Below, one piece after another: positions 54,901 through 63,493 of a stretch of DNA of 64,000 nucleotides. The position numbers and the translations under genes were made by a program. The first letter of the stretch is position 1; every line of letters starts with the position of its first letter. A model generated the notes under the pieces. It did no database searches and was not told the origin of the DNA. It was given only the letters and a program-made list of their open reading frames with translations. The stretch is from Sinorhizobium fredii. Lineage in GTDB: Bacteria; Pseudomonadota; Alphaproteobacteria; Rhizobiales; Rhizobiaceae. Location of the stretch: positions 620,001 through 684,000 of the forward strand of contig NZ_CP024310.1 in NCBI RefSeq assembly GCF_002944405.1. Reading direction: 5' to 3'.

Positions 54901-55003
54901 CGAAGCTTAAAAAAGGAAGAGAGGCTTCGCAAACTGGCCGCCGGAGGCGGCACGTGCCAGCGGCAAGCCAAGCCGCTGGCACGATACCCAGGGCATCATG
55001 CCC
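54901..55003. repeat. array of four tandem hairpins
   Basis: Within 103 bases after the chemotaxis gene lie four separate inverted repeats. They are CGAAGC/GCTTCG (54901-54906, 54924-54929), GCCGCC/GGCGGC (54937-54942, 54946-54951), a perfect 12-base stem CGTGCCAGCGGC/GCCGCTGGCACG (54953-54964, 54972-54983) and GGGCA/TGCCC (54991-54995, 54999-55003). None is followed by a T run. The set resembles a palindromic repeat element or a structured RNA more than a simple terminator. Confidence 0.6.
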
Positions 55004-55367
55004 AAGGCTGCCCTGCACCCACGAGAAGGAGTGTAAGCGGACCGGCCGGCGCTAGGCTACCGTTTCCAGGTGATATCCATATCCGCATTGCGAAGAGGGT
55101 ATACGCTTCACGCAAAATAGCGCGGCGCGGCTGCCGACTGCACGAGGCGCATAGTCGGCAATCAACAACAGGATGTAATCTTTCGTTATATATGTTATTT
55201 CGTGCAAATAACTGCACCGAGACAAATGCTGGGCGAGAACATGTCCAGACTGTGTCAGTATTGTGGCCTCAAGACCTGTAGCGATTACTAGCATTTTTTC
55301 CGCCGGCGCCAGGAACAGTTGCACTATTCCAGGAAGTCGAGGCGTTACGACGAGGCCCGCATGGCCG
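55004..55367. other. intergenic region between hairpin array and tad genes
   Basis: No gene is supported in these 364 bases. The part 55175-55215 is AT-rich and could hold a promoter. An imperfect dyad CCAGGAA (55309-55315) and TTCCAGG (55327-55333) lies just past the end of the leftward tadE gene. A 16-codon frame at 55241 lacks a ribosome site. Confidence 0.4.
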
Positions 55368-55937
55368 TTAACTGTAGGTGATCGTGTTGCCGTTTCGCGG
55401 TCGGATGAAGAAATGCTGGTCGTATTCGTAAGAGCCGCCGCCCGTGAAACTCTCGAAAAGGCCGGAGAAGATCGTATCTAGCTTATATTGGACCCGAGTC
55501 ACCACCAGTTGCACGTCCGCGATTCGCAAATCCTCTGGCACCTCGACGGGCGAGTCCTGCCCTGAAGAGAGGGCTGTCGTGCCGTAGGCGGCAGACCAGT
55601 TCACGGTCGCCTTGCCGTTGCTGTCGATGTCGAGAACGCAAAGGAGGACCGTAAGTTCGTCGGTTTCGTAGGGTTGCACGATGGTGCTGACGCCGTCGAG
55701 GATCGATTCGACGCTCGCCTCCGTCCAACTGCTTTGCATGGCGATGATCTCGCTGCTCGTCGAAGCGATCTGATTGATCTTCCTTCGAACCGTCAGGCCT
55801 TGGCCGAGATCGACCAGTCCGGCGAGCAGCAGCAGCAGGATCGGAAAGAGGAAGGCGAATTCGATCGCGGAAGCTCCGTCGCGGTTCCGCAGGCAATGCC
55901 GCAGAAGGGCGACTGTTCTCTTGGCGATCGGTCTCAT
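55368..55937 (-). CDS. TadE-like pseudopilin (first)
   Basis: A 189-residue protein with a short basic leader and the prepilin-like segment RDGASAIEFAFLFPILLLLL. The Gly, then Glu at position +5, fits processing by the prepilin peptidase TadV/CpaA, followed by a hydrophobic helix of about 20 residues. The remainder is a periplasmic domain. TadE and TadF pseudopilins help assemble Flp pili. It lies 10 bases after the second TadE-like gene, last in the leftward trio. No ATPase, secretin or pilin genes are in the window. Confidence 0.82.
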   Translation of the reverse strand: MRPIAKRTVALLRHCLRNRDGASAIEFAFLFPILLLLLAGLVDLGQGLTVRRKINQIASTSSEIIAMQSSWTEASVESILDGVSTIVQPYETDELTVLLCVLDIDSNGKATVNWSAAYGTTALSSGQDSPVEVPEDLRIADVQLVVTRVQYKLDTIFSGLFESFTGGGSYEYDQHFFIRPRNGNTITYS

Positions 55938-55947
55938 GCGGGCATCC

Positions 55948-56478
55948 TCAGAACGGTTCGTTGCGGAGCAGGACGGCGGCGCCCATCAGATAGCTGCCGT
56001 CCGCGAGCGTGGAGCTCGAAAGCGAATAGAGACTGACGATCGGCTTCCACGGAAGGAAAGCCTGGACCATCAGGTAGTCACTGCCCTTGCCGATTTCGAA
56101 GCCTTCGGTGATCGCGACGGCGCCGCTGCTGTTGATCGCCTTCATCGCGCCAGAAGAGGAGGTGTCGGTGAGCGTGTCGACGGCGACCAGCAGCTTGCCT
56201 TCGCAGTCGAGCACATAGAGCAGATTGCCGCAGACCTCCGTCTTGAAGCCGGTGAGCGTCATGTTCTCTGCAGTCGCCTGACCGGTCTTGATCAAGCGAG
56301 CGGCCTTGTGAACCGCCGCATCGAGGGCCGTGTCGATGAAGAACATCGCCGCACATTCGAGAATCCCGAAAATGATGGTGAACAGCGGCAGCGCGAGCAG
56401 CGCGAATTCGATGGCGGCGACACCCGACCTGTCGCGCAGCAGCCGGCGCAGAAGCGTTATCTTCGAACGGCTTGTCAT
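55948..56478 (-). CDS. TadE-like pseudopilin (second)
   Basis: A 176-residue protein with the prepilin pattern RSGVAAIEFALLALPLFTII, again with Gly and Glu+5, then a periplasmic domain with a few cysteines (VCGNLLYVLDCEGK). It overlaps the TadG-like gene by four bases and precedes the first TadE-like gene. Two TadE-type proteins plus TadG is a common subset, but normally beside the full tad cluster. Confidence 0.83.
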   Translation of the reverse strand: MTSRSKITLLRRLLRDRSGVAAIEFALLALPLFTIIFGILECAAMFFIDTALDAAVHKAARLIKTGQATAENMTLTGFKTEVCGNLLYVLDCEGKLLVAVDTLTDTSSSGAMKAINSSGAVAITEGFEIGKGSDYLMVQAFLPWKPIVSLYSLSSSTLADGSYLMGAAVLLRNEPF

Positions 56479-57830
56479 TGGGTCAGGCGTACCGAGGTCA
56501 GATATTGGTTGAAAAGGGTGGAAAGGCCGGCGGTGATCTCGTCTTCCGAGGCGGCGGAGATGAAGAGGTCGGACGAGGAGGCGCAGTCCTGCAGCGCGAT
56601 CGGGATATAGTCGTGCCGAGTGGTGCTGCTGCTCACCCCGCTATGCGGCGTGCCGCCCCATGTTGACGTCCAATCACTATTGCCCATCGATTTGGCGAGA
56701 GTTGCGTTGTAGCCCCAGTCTGCCGGGATCGCGAGATATTCCGTGTAGAGAACGGCCATGGTTGCGTCGTTGTCTTTGAGGTAGTCGCACCAGTCCGGGT
56801 TCAGCGGCGTAACTCGGCCCCAATATTTCCCGCTCCATTTGATAACCCAATCGCGATTCGACTGAACGCCATCGGTAAGCAAAAGAACGAGCTTTAGTGG
56901 CGAAGCCGCCGACGTGCCATCTCCGGCTGTGCCGACCTTTTTCTTCAACGCTTTGAGGGCGGTCTGGAAATAGGTGGCGTTCATAGAGGTCGCGCTCGTC
57001 AGCCCGCTGCTATCGTCGGACAGCTTCTTCCGCGCCGTGCTGGTCGAATAGGTCGGCTCGAGAACCTCGGCAATTGTTTCGCCGAGACTGTAGAGCCCGA
57101 CCTTGATCCTCGCATGGTCCTCGTCTGCCGCGTCGACCATGTCGAGCACCTCTTCGACGGCGTCGAGCGCCACGTCTGTTCGGAGCTTTACACCGAGGCT
57201 CTTAATGTAGTTGTAGTAGGTCGATGCGATGACGGAGCCGTTCTTCTTTACCGGATCCTTCGTGTCGTGGCAGGCGAACTCGCAGCTGATATTCTTGTCG
57301 GCCCGCAGCATTGCCTGGTCTTCGCTCGTCGCCGCAAGCAGCATTGACGGCGACTTGTCGATGACAATGTAGACTTCGAGGTGAGATGTGGCCGGCCCCT
57401 CGATGGCGCTGACGACGCCGACGGGAACGGTCTTGATGTCCGCCAGCGTCATCACCGTCGTCGGCACCGTCCCACTCGCCGAAGCGGTTATCGTGTGACC
57501 GGTTTTGTCGACCTTGATGTCCGTCAGGTCATAGGTCGCGTTCTGCTTCTCGGACTGGGCGTCGAACCATTCCTTGATCTTGTCGACGATCGCGTCCTCG
57601 TCGTAGTCGTCGATCTCCTTGATGGCGGCCACCAGCGCCGCGTCGAGGTCGGATTGCATTCTGCTCTGAATGTTGTAGGCGCGCGTATAGTCGAGCCCGG
57701 CGCCGACGGCGAGAAGCATGGGAACCATGCAGATTGCGACCGTCAGCGCGACATTGCCGCCCTTGTCGCGGATAATGTTTGCCATTCGGCCGGTGATCAG
57801 CTGACGGAATAAGCCGAAATCGAAACGCAT
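56475..57830 (-). CDS. TadG-like protein with von Willebrand A domain
   Basis: A 451-residue protein with a basic N-terminus, one hydrophobic helix in the TadG pattern (GGNVALTVAICMVPMLLAVG; no Glu+5) and a vWA domain. The metal site DKSPSM (about residue 158-163), a later Thr-Ser-rich stretch and TDGVQ fit the MIDAS fold. Four or more cysteines lie in the domain (CEFACHD). It is the first gene of the trio, with GGAG about 12 bases before the ATG. It probably sits in the inner membrane facing the periplasm and helps pilus or adhesin assembly. Confidence 0.83.
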   Translation of the reverse strand: MRFDFGLFRQLITGRMANIIRDKGGNVALTVAICMVPMLLAVGAGLDYTRAYNIQSRMQSDLDAALVAAIKEIDDYDEDAIVDKIKEWFDAQSEKQNATYDLTDIKVDKTGHTITASASGTVPTTVMTLADIKTVPVGVVSAIEGPATSHLEVYIVIDKSPSMLLAATSEDQAMLRADKNISCEFACHDTKDPVKKNGSVIASTYYNYIKSLGVKLRTDVALDAVEEVLDMVDAADEDHARIKVGLYSLGETIAEVLEPTYSTSTARKKLSDDSSGLTSATSMNATYFQTALKALKKKVGTAGDGTSAASPLKLVLLLTDGVQSNRDWVIKWSGKYWGRVTPLNPDWCDYLKDNDATMAVLYTEYLAIPADWGYNATLAKSMGNSDWTSTWGGTPHSGVSSSTTRHDYIPIALQDCASSSDLFISAASEDEITAGLSTLFNQYLTSVRLTQ

Positions 57831-57998
57831 GTTAAATGACCAGCTCCGTTACCACGCGGGCCGATCGTGCTTTCGAAATATTATTCGTGGGTAAATTAGC
57901 GTCGTCTCGGGCTAGCCGATTGGCGCGCTGCTATCCGGATTGCGCAGGAAAACAATGCGGGCGGTCAGAACGGCGCCGGCCGATGACTGAGATGGGCG

Positions 57999-58013
57999 GG
58001 CTCGCCGGGAGCC
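57999..58013 (-). terminator. small hairpin after the AraC-type gene
   Basis: GGCTC (57999-58003) pairs with GAGCC (58009-58013), ten bases beyond the stop of the leftward AraC-type gene. The stem is short and lacks a T run, so support is weak. Confidence 0.25.
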
Positions 58014-58022
58014 GCTCGGCGG

Positions 58023-59042
58023 TCAGCGGTTGCTGTCGGTCGATCGTGACGACGCCACGCCGGCGCCGCGCCGGCTGTGGAGCTTGGCCGTTTCGGACGG
58101 TGTCTGGCCGAAGGCGTCATGGTAGACCGCGGAAAACCGCCCCATATGGGTGAAGCCCCAGGCGCGCGCCACCTGCGCGATCGAGAGCGCATTGGTACTG
58201 TCGGAAAGGGTCTTGCGAACACCTTCAAGCCGCATCTGGCGCAGAAAATTCAAGGGCGTTGTATCCTTGAATTGCTGGAAGGCCGTTTGCAGGGCACGCA
58301 CGCTCGTGCCGGCCTCCCGGGCGATTTCGGCGACGCTCATGGGCTCGGCGATATTGGCAACCATGTATTCGATCGCCCGTTTCAGATTTCGCGGCATGGC
58401 GGGTGACATTGGTTTGTGCAATCGCGCGCTGTAGTTGTGAGGAACCGATTCGAGGATCATGACCATTGCTGCCTGGAAAAGATGTGTGGCCGCCGTCGTT
58501 GACACCCGGTCTGCGCCGTCGAAACAATCCCAGAGCAGGCCTCCGAGAGCTGCGAGCCTGGAGCCGACCGCCGAGTCGGTTTCCAGAGTCGCGCAAAGGT
58601 CGATATCTCCGAGAACCGGGGCATCGAGGAGCTGGCTCAGCTGGCCGACCATCGCTGATTTCTCAAACGCGATGCCGATATGGCCGCGGTTCTCGTGAAT
58701 CGTCAGCTTTTCGAACTGCGCCATATTGCCGACCATGGCCGTGCCGGGTGTCGATAGAAGGCGTTTGCGGCCGACATCGATCTCCATGGCGCTCGAATGC
58801 GGCAGGTAGAGCACAAAGGCATCGGACGGTCGCGAGAATGTGACTTTCATGCCCGAATGGCACATGCCCGCCCAGATGCTGAACGGCCCGGCAGAATAGT
58901 GGCGATCCTCGACCGAGATACGCCCGCCGACTTGCAAGGGTTCAACCTTCGCGGGCGACAATGTCCTTGCATAATGCTCCGACATTTCGTCGGCATCTGC
59001 TTTGACGATGCGGAAGGCGGGTCGATGAGGAACGTACCTCAT
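58023..59042 (-). CDS. AraC-family transcriptional regulator
   Basis: A 339-residue regulator with an N-terminal sensor domain (about 1-210; AraC-binding type with FSIWAGMCHSGM) and a C-terminal double helix-turn-helix (about 225-325). The latter carries MSVAEIAREAGTSVRALQTA and LSIAQVARAWGFTHMGRFSA. The start has several ATG options; 59042 gives a full N-domain. It precedes the tad genes on the same strand with a 192-base gap, so it might act on them, but this is not shown by sequence. Confidence 0.87.
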   Translation of the reverse strand: MRYVPHRPAFRIVKADADEMSEHYARTLSPAKVEPLQVGGRISVEDRHYSAGPFSIWAGMCHSGMKVTFSRPSDAFVLYLPHSSAMEIDVGRKRLLSTPGTAMVGNMAQFEKLTIHENRGHIGIAFEKSAMVGQLSQLLDAPVLGDIDLCATLETDSAVGSRLAALGGLLWDCFDGADRVSTTAATHLFQAAMVMILESVPHNYSARLHKPMSPAMPRNLKRAIEYMVANIAEPMSVAEIAREAGTSVRALQTAFQQFKDTTPLNFLRQMRLEGVRKTLSDSTNALSIAQVARAWGFTHMGRFSAVYHDAFGQTPSETAKLHSRRGAGVASSRSTDSNR

Positions 59043-59733
59043 CTAGGGTCCGAAAAAGCGGGGGCGCCGTGCCGCTTGGCGCCTCGAATGACATTTTTTG
59101 GTCTCAGCTTCACGCCACCTCCCTTTGATGGGTACTCGCCGTGTCCGCATTTATCGTACAAATAGACCGTATATTAGCTATGGCGTAAACGATTATGTGT
59201 ATACGTCTATCCAAAAAGCGAAAAACGCAGCCGGATTTCGCAGAAATTGAGCGCGGGCGCCGGATGAGCATCGCGATTCACAGGTGGCGGGCACAATCGA
59301 AGCGCGGACGGGCTCGCCCACTGATCGCGGGCGCGGGCGACGGAATGAAGCGACCGGCAGCGCGTGGGTATTGATCCAATCGCGGCACGCGACGCCCATC
59401 GCAGTTGACCGCCGCGGGGGCGGTTCATCCTCACTCCAAATCGGCAATCAAGGAACATTGAGCTCCGCGTGATGAGCGTCACGTTCACCCCCGAAGGATC
59501 GTTGCAGACGGAAAGCGTCGCCATCGGGATAAGCCCTGCGCTATGCGGATACTGGAGCAGTTGTTTCCGTATGTCTTTTGTAAGCCGTCCGACATATTCA
59601 AGGAAGTGGTGATTTTAAGTTGAAAACTACTCCCGCCGGCCCTGGCTTCTACTGAGCGTGGTGTCCTGCGGGGCAATCTATAGCGCTTGGGTCATTGAAC
59701 GCAGGACGCTCAACAAGGTGGGAACGAGAACGA
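59043..59733. other. long intergenic region between AraC-type and PraR-like genes
   Basis: No gene is supported in these 691 bases. Noticeable items are a hairpin GGCGCC (59063-59068) / GGCGCC (59078-59083) followed eight bases later by TTTTTT, AT-rich segments at 59150-59220 and 59560-59630, and the near-palindrome TTTTAAGTTGAAAA near 59614-59627. Both flanking genes are transcribed away from this region, so promoters for each are expected here. Confidence 0.4.
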
Positions 59734-60174
59734 ATGCAGGCCAGACCGAACAAGAAAGAACCCCGCGCAATCGACATCCATGTGGGCAACCGCATCCGAT
59801 TGCGCCGATTGGCTTTGGATTGGAGCCAAACGAAGCTCGGCGAGGCGCTCGACGTCAGTTTCCAGCAGGTGCAGAAATACGAAAAGGGCCTGAACCGCGT
59901 CGGGGCGAGCCGCCTTCAGCGGGCTGCCGAGGTTCTGAGCGTGCCGGTGTCCTATTTCTTCGAAGGCGGCCCGGAGAGCACGAACGGTCTGGAGCACAAT
60001 GGCGCCGCGGTGACCTCCAGCGATGAGATGCTGCAGTTTCTCGCGACCGAGGAGGGCGTAGCTCTTAATCGCGCCTTTGCCCGGCTCAGCGATCCGCAGG
60101 TTCGGCGGAAGATCGTGGCACTCGTCAAAGCCTTGGCGCCGACGGTGGAAGAGGCACCGATAGCAGCGGAATAA
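59734..60174 (+). CDS. praR: XRE-family repressor, PraR/PhrR-like
   Basis: A 146-residue DNA-binding protein. The helix-turn-helix (IDIHVGNRIRLRRLALDWSQ, then KLGEALDVSFQQVQKYEKG) and NRVGASRL match the rhizobial PraR/PhrR group, which represses quorum-sensing and biofilm genes in R. leguminosarum. The C-terminal helix SDPQVRRKIVALVKALA is family-like. The ATG at 59734 follows GGGAACGAG. It is a little divergent in the recognition helix from the canonical form as I recall it, so it may be a second paralogue. Confidence 0.75.
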   Translation: MQARPNKKEPRAIDIHVGNRIRLRRLALDWSQTKLGEALDVSFQQVQKYEKGLNRVGASRLQRAAEVLSVPVSYFFEGGPESTNGLEHNGAAVTSSDEMLQFLATEEGVALNRAFARLSDPQVRRKIVALVKALAPTVEEAPIAAE

Positions 60175-60311
60175 GCCACACCCGGTCACGACATTATTGA
60201 GCGCAGCGCGAGATCGAACACGTGTGCCCGCGAGCCAGCCGTTTAGGCTCACCTTTGGACGGGGGCTTGCCGCCGCGATACCGATCGCAGCGGCGTGGAT
60301 GAGCCCGCAGT

Positions 60312-63300
60312 TCATTCTGCGGCGATCGGTGCGGGATAGGCGGAGCGGTCCTCAGTCGCCTCCGTGGGCGGCTCGGCGGTTTCGCCTTCCGGCTCGCCTA
60401 CCTTGGGCTCCCTGCCGAAGAACAGCGCATAGCCGGCCGGCAGCACCAGGATCGTCAGCACCGTCGCCACCAGGATGCCGCCCATCATCGCGTAGGCTAG
60501 CGGTCCCCAGAACACGCCGCGCGAGATCGGGATCAGCGCGAGCACTGCGGTCAGCGCCGTCAGCACGATCGGCCGGAAACGCCGTACCGCTGCGCCGATG
60601 ATCGCCTCCAAGCGCTCCATGCCCGCCGCAATGTCCTGGTCGATCTGGTCGATCAGGATGATCGAATTGCGGATGATGATGCCGAGCAGCGCAATGACGC
60701 CGAGGATGGCGACGAATCCGAAGGGTGCGCCGCTGATGAGCAGCGCCGCAGCCGCACCGATGATGCCGAGCGGCCCGGTTGCGAGCACCAGCATCGACTT
60801 GCCGAAGTGCTGGAGTTGGGCCATCAGCAGGACGACGATGACGAGCAGCATGATCGGCGCCTTGGCGGCGATCGACGCCTGGCTCTCGGCGCTGTCTTCC
60901 GCCCCGCCCTGGATCTCGACCTTGTAGCTCGGGGCGAGACCGTCGCGCAGGCCCTGAAGTTCGTTATAGAGCTTGAGGGTCACGTCGTTCGGCTGGATGC
61001 CGTCCGGCAGCGTTGCACGCACGGTGATGGTCGGCAGGCGGTCGCGCCGCCATTCGATGCCCTGCTCCATGACCGGAACCACCTTGGCCAACTGGGAGAC
61101 GGGCACGAAGCTGCCGAAATCCGTCGGCACATAGACCGAATTGACGGCCGAAAGCAGCTGGCGGTTGCCGTCCGGCTCGCGCGCCACGATCGAGACGGTC
61201 TCTTCGCCGTCTCGGAAATCGTCGAGCGGCACGCCGGACATCGCCGCCTGCAGCATCTGGCGGATGCGCTGCGAGGTGACGCCCAGCGCGCGGGCGCGAT
61301 CCTGATCGATCACCAGCTTCATCGCCGGCACGGGCTCCAGCCAGTCGTCATGGATCGCACCGAGCAGCGGGTTTTCGTTAAACTTCGCCTTCACCTGATC
61401 GGCAATGCGCCGCACTTCCTGGCGATCCGGCCCCATGACCCGGATCTGCACCGGCCAGCCGGTCGGCGGACCGAGGAAAAGACGGTCGACCTTGGCGCGG
61501 ATCGAGGGGAAGTCGTCGGCGAGGATCGAGCGCAATTTGACGATCAGCCGTTCGCGGGCAGGCTCGTCCTTTGCCATAACCAGGAGCTGCGCGAAGTTGG
61601 AATTGCGCAGCTGTTGGTCGAGCGGCAGGAAGAAGCGCGGTATGCCTTCGCCGATATAGGTGGCGATGAAGCGCTTGTCCTCGTCGTCCATCATGCGCGC
61701 CTCGAGCGCCTTGGCCTGTCTTTCGACTTCCTGGATGCTCGTGCCCTCCGGCAGCCAGAGGTCGACCAGGATTTCCGGCCGCGACGACTGCGGGAAGAAG
61801 TTCTTCGGAATGAACTGGAACGCCCAGAGGCTTCCCATGAAGGTAGCGAGCGTCAGGACGAGCACGAGGACGCGATGGCGCACGGCCCAGCCGACGGTTG
61901 CACGGAGACGCCGATAGAAACGGGTGTCGAAGGCGTCGTGGTGGGTTCCCGCATGGTGGCGCTGCTTCAGAATCATGTAGCCGAGCCAGGGCGTGAAATA
62001 GACAGCTACAAACCAGGAGACGACGAGCGCGATGCCGACGACGTAGAAGAGTGAGCGAACATATTCGCCCGCAGTCGATTCCGCGAAGCCGACGGGAATG
62101 AAGCCGGCCGTGGTGATCAGCGTGCCCGTCAGCATCGGGAAGGCGGTGGAGGAATAGGCAAAGCTCGCCGCCTCGATCTTCACGAGCCCCTCCTCGAGCT
62201 TCCGCTCCATCAGTTCGACGACGATCATCGCGTCGTCGACGAGCAGGCCGAGCGCGATGATCAACGCCCCGAGCGAAATGCGCTGCAGGTCGATGCCGAG
62301 CTCGTACATGATCGCGAAGGTGGCGGCGAGCACCAGCGGGATGGCGACGGCGATTACCAGGCCCGAACGCCAGCCGATCGACAGGAACGAGACGACGAGC
62401 ACGATGATCAGCGCCTCGACAAGCGCATGGCTGAATTCGCTGATCGCCTCGGTCACGACCTCCGGCTGGTTCGAGATCTGCTCGACCGCTACACCGTAGG
62501 GAAGGGAGGATCCGAAGCGTTCATAGGTCGCCTCGACAGCCTTGCCGACATCGGTGACCTTGTGCCCCTTGGCCATCACCACGCCGATCTGGACGCTGTC
62601 GTGGCCATTGAAGCGGAATTTGCGCGAATAGGGGTCTTCGAGCCCGGAGGTGACGGTGGCGATGTCGCCAAGCCGGATCGTCTCGTTGCCGGCGCGCAGC
62701 CTCAGCTCACGAATATCCTCGGCGCGTTTCACATCCCCGTCGACGGAAATGCGCACCGAGCGGATGCCCGTCTCGACGCTGCCGGCGGGGTCGACATTGT
62801 TCTGTCCGGCGACGGCGTTGCGCAAGTCATTGAGGGTCAGCCCGCGGGCGGCGAGCAGCTTGGAGGAGACATCGATGTAGATCTTCTGCGGCTGGTCGCC
62901 GAGGATGACGACCTTCTCGACGCCCGGTGTGGTCAAGAGCATGTCGCGGCCCTCGGTCGCGAAGCGCTTCAGTTCGGGATAGCTGTAGCCGTCGCCGCTG
63001 ATCGCGTGGAGCGTGATGAACGTATCGCCGAATTCGTCGTTGAAATAGGGGCCGAGGACGCTGTCCGGCAGCTCGTTGGCGATATCGCCCACCTTCTTGC
63101 GCACCTGGTAGAAGGCATCGGCAACGTCGTCGGCGTTGGTGTCGCCCTCGATCTGCAGGGTGATGACGGCGCTGCCGGCGCGGGTGTAGGACCGGACGAA
63201 ATCGAGATGCGGCGTCTCCTGCAGCTTGCGTTCGATCTTGTTGACGACCTGGTCCTGCATCTCCTCCATCGAGGCGCCGGGCCAGACGGCCTGCACGACC

Positions 63301-63470
63301 ATGGTGCGGAAGGTGAATTCCGGATCTTCGCGCTGCCCCATGCGAACGAGGCCGAGCACGCCGGTAATGATGATCAGTCCGAAAAGGAAGCGCGCGATGC
63401 TCGGATGACCGATCGCCCAGCGCGACAGGTTGAACGGTTTCTTGTCCCCGGTAGAGGCGTGCATCGGCAT
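60312..63470 (-). CDS. RND efflux permease, AcrB-like (second)
   Basis: A 1052-residue RND pump with N-terminal helix SIARFLFGLIIITGVLGLVR and the proton-relay pair in GLLVDDAMIVVELMER. It belongs to the branch often paired with its own adaptor and lacking a local outer-membrane channel. Two starts at 63470 and 63464 are possible. The adaptor gene is immediately upstream with a 23-base gap. It differs clearly in sequence from the RND at 24349, so this is a distinct system. Substrate unknown. Confidence 0.92.
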   Translation of the reverse strand: MPMHASTGDKKPFNLSRWAIGHPSIARFLFGLIIITGVLGLVRMGQREDPEFTFRTMVVQAVWPGASMEEMQDQVVNKIERKLQETPHLDFVRSYTRAGSAVITLQIEGDTNADDVADAFYQVRKKVGDIANELPDSVLGPYFNDEFGDTFITLHAISGDGYSYPELKRFATEGRDMLLTTPGVEKVVILGDQPQKIYIDVSSKLLAARGLTLNDLRNAVAGQNNVDPAGSVETGIRSVRISVDGDVKRAEDIRELRLRAGNETIRLGDIATVTSGLEDPYSRKFRFNGHDSVQIGVVMAKGHKVTDVGKAVEATYERFGSSLPYGVAVEQISNQPEVVTEAISEFSHALVEALIIVLVVSFLSIGWRSGLVIAVAIPLVLAATFAIMYELGIDLQRISLGALIIALGLLVDDAMIVVELMERKLEEGLVKIEAASFAYSSTAFPMLTGTLITTAGFIPVGFAESTAGEYVRSLFYVVGIALVVSWFVAVYFTPWLGYMILKQRHHAGTHHDAFDTRFYRRLRATVGWAVRHRVLVLVLTLATFMGSLWAFQFIPKNFFPQSSRPEILVDLWLPEGTSIQEVERQAKALEARMMDDEDKRFIATYIGEGIPRFFLPLDQQLRNSNFAQLLVMAKDEPARERLIVKLRSILADDFPSIRAKVDRLFLGPPTGWPVQIRVMGPDRQEVRRIADQVKAKFNENPLLGAIHDDWLEPVPAMKLVIDQDRARALGVTSQRIRQMLQAAMSGVPLDDFRDGEETVSIVAREPDGNRQLLSAVNSVYVPTDFGSFVPVSQLAKVVPVMEQGIEWRRDRLPTITVRATLPDGIQPNDVTLKLYNELQGLRDGLAPSYKVEIQGGAEDSAESQASIAAKAPIMLLVIVVLLMAQLQHFGKSMLVLATGPLGIIGAAAALLISGAPFGFVAILGVIALLGIIIRNSIILIDQIDQDIAAGMERLEAIIGAAVRRFRPIVLTALTAVLALIPISRGVFWGPLAYAMMGGILVATVLTILVLPAGYALFFGREPKVGEPEGETAEPPTEATEDRSAYPAPIAAE

Positions 63471-63493
63471 GTTTCCGTTCTGCTTGATTGGTC

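Noticed and set aside
55241..55291. Sixteen-codon frame with a CxxC-like pattern (MSRLCQYCGLKTC)
   Set aside because: No ribosome site and very short; the cysteine pattern is probably chance.
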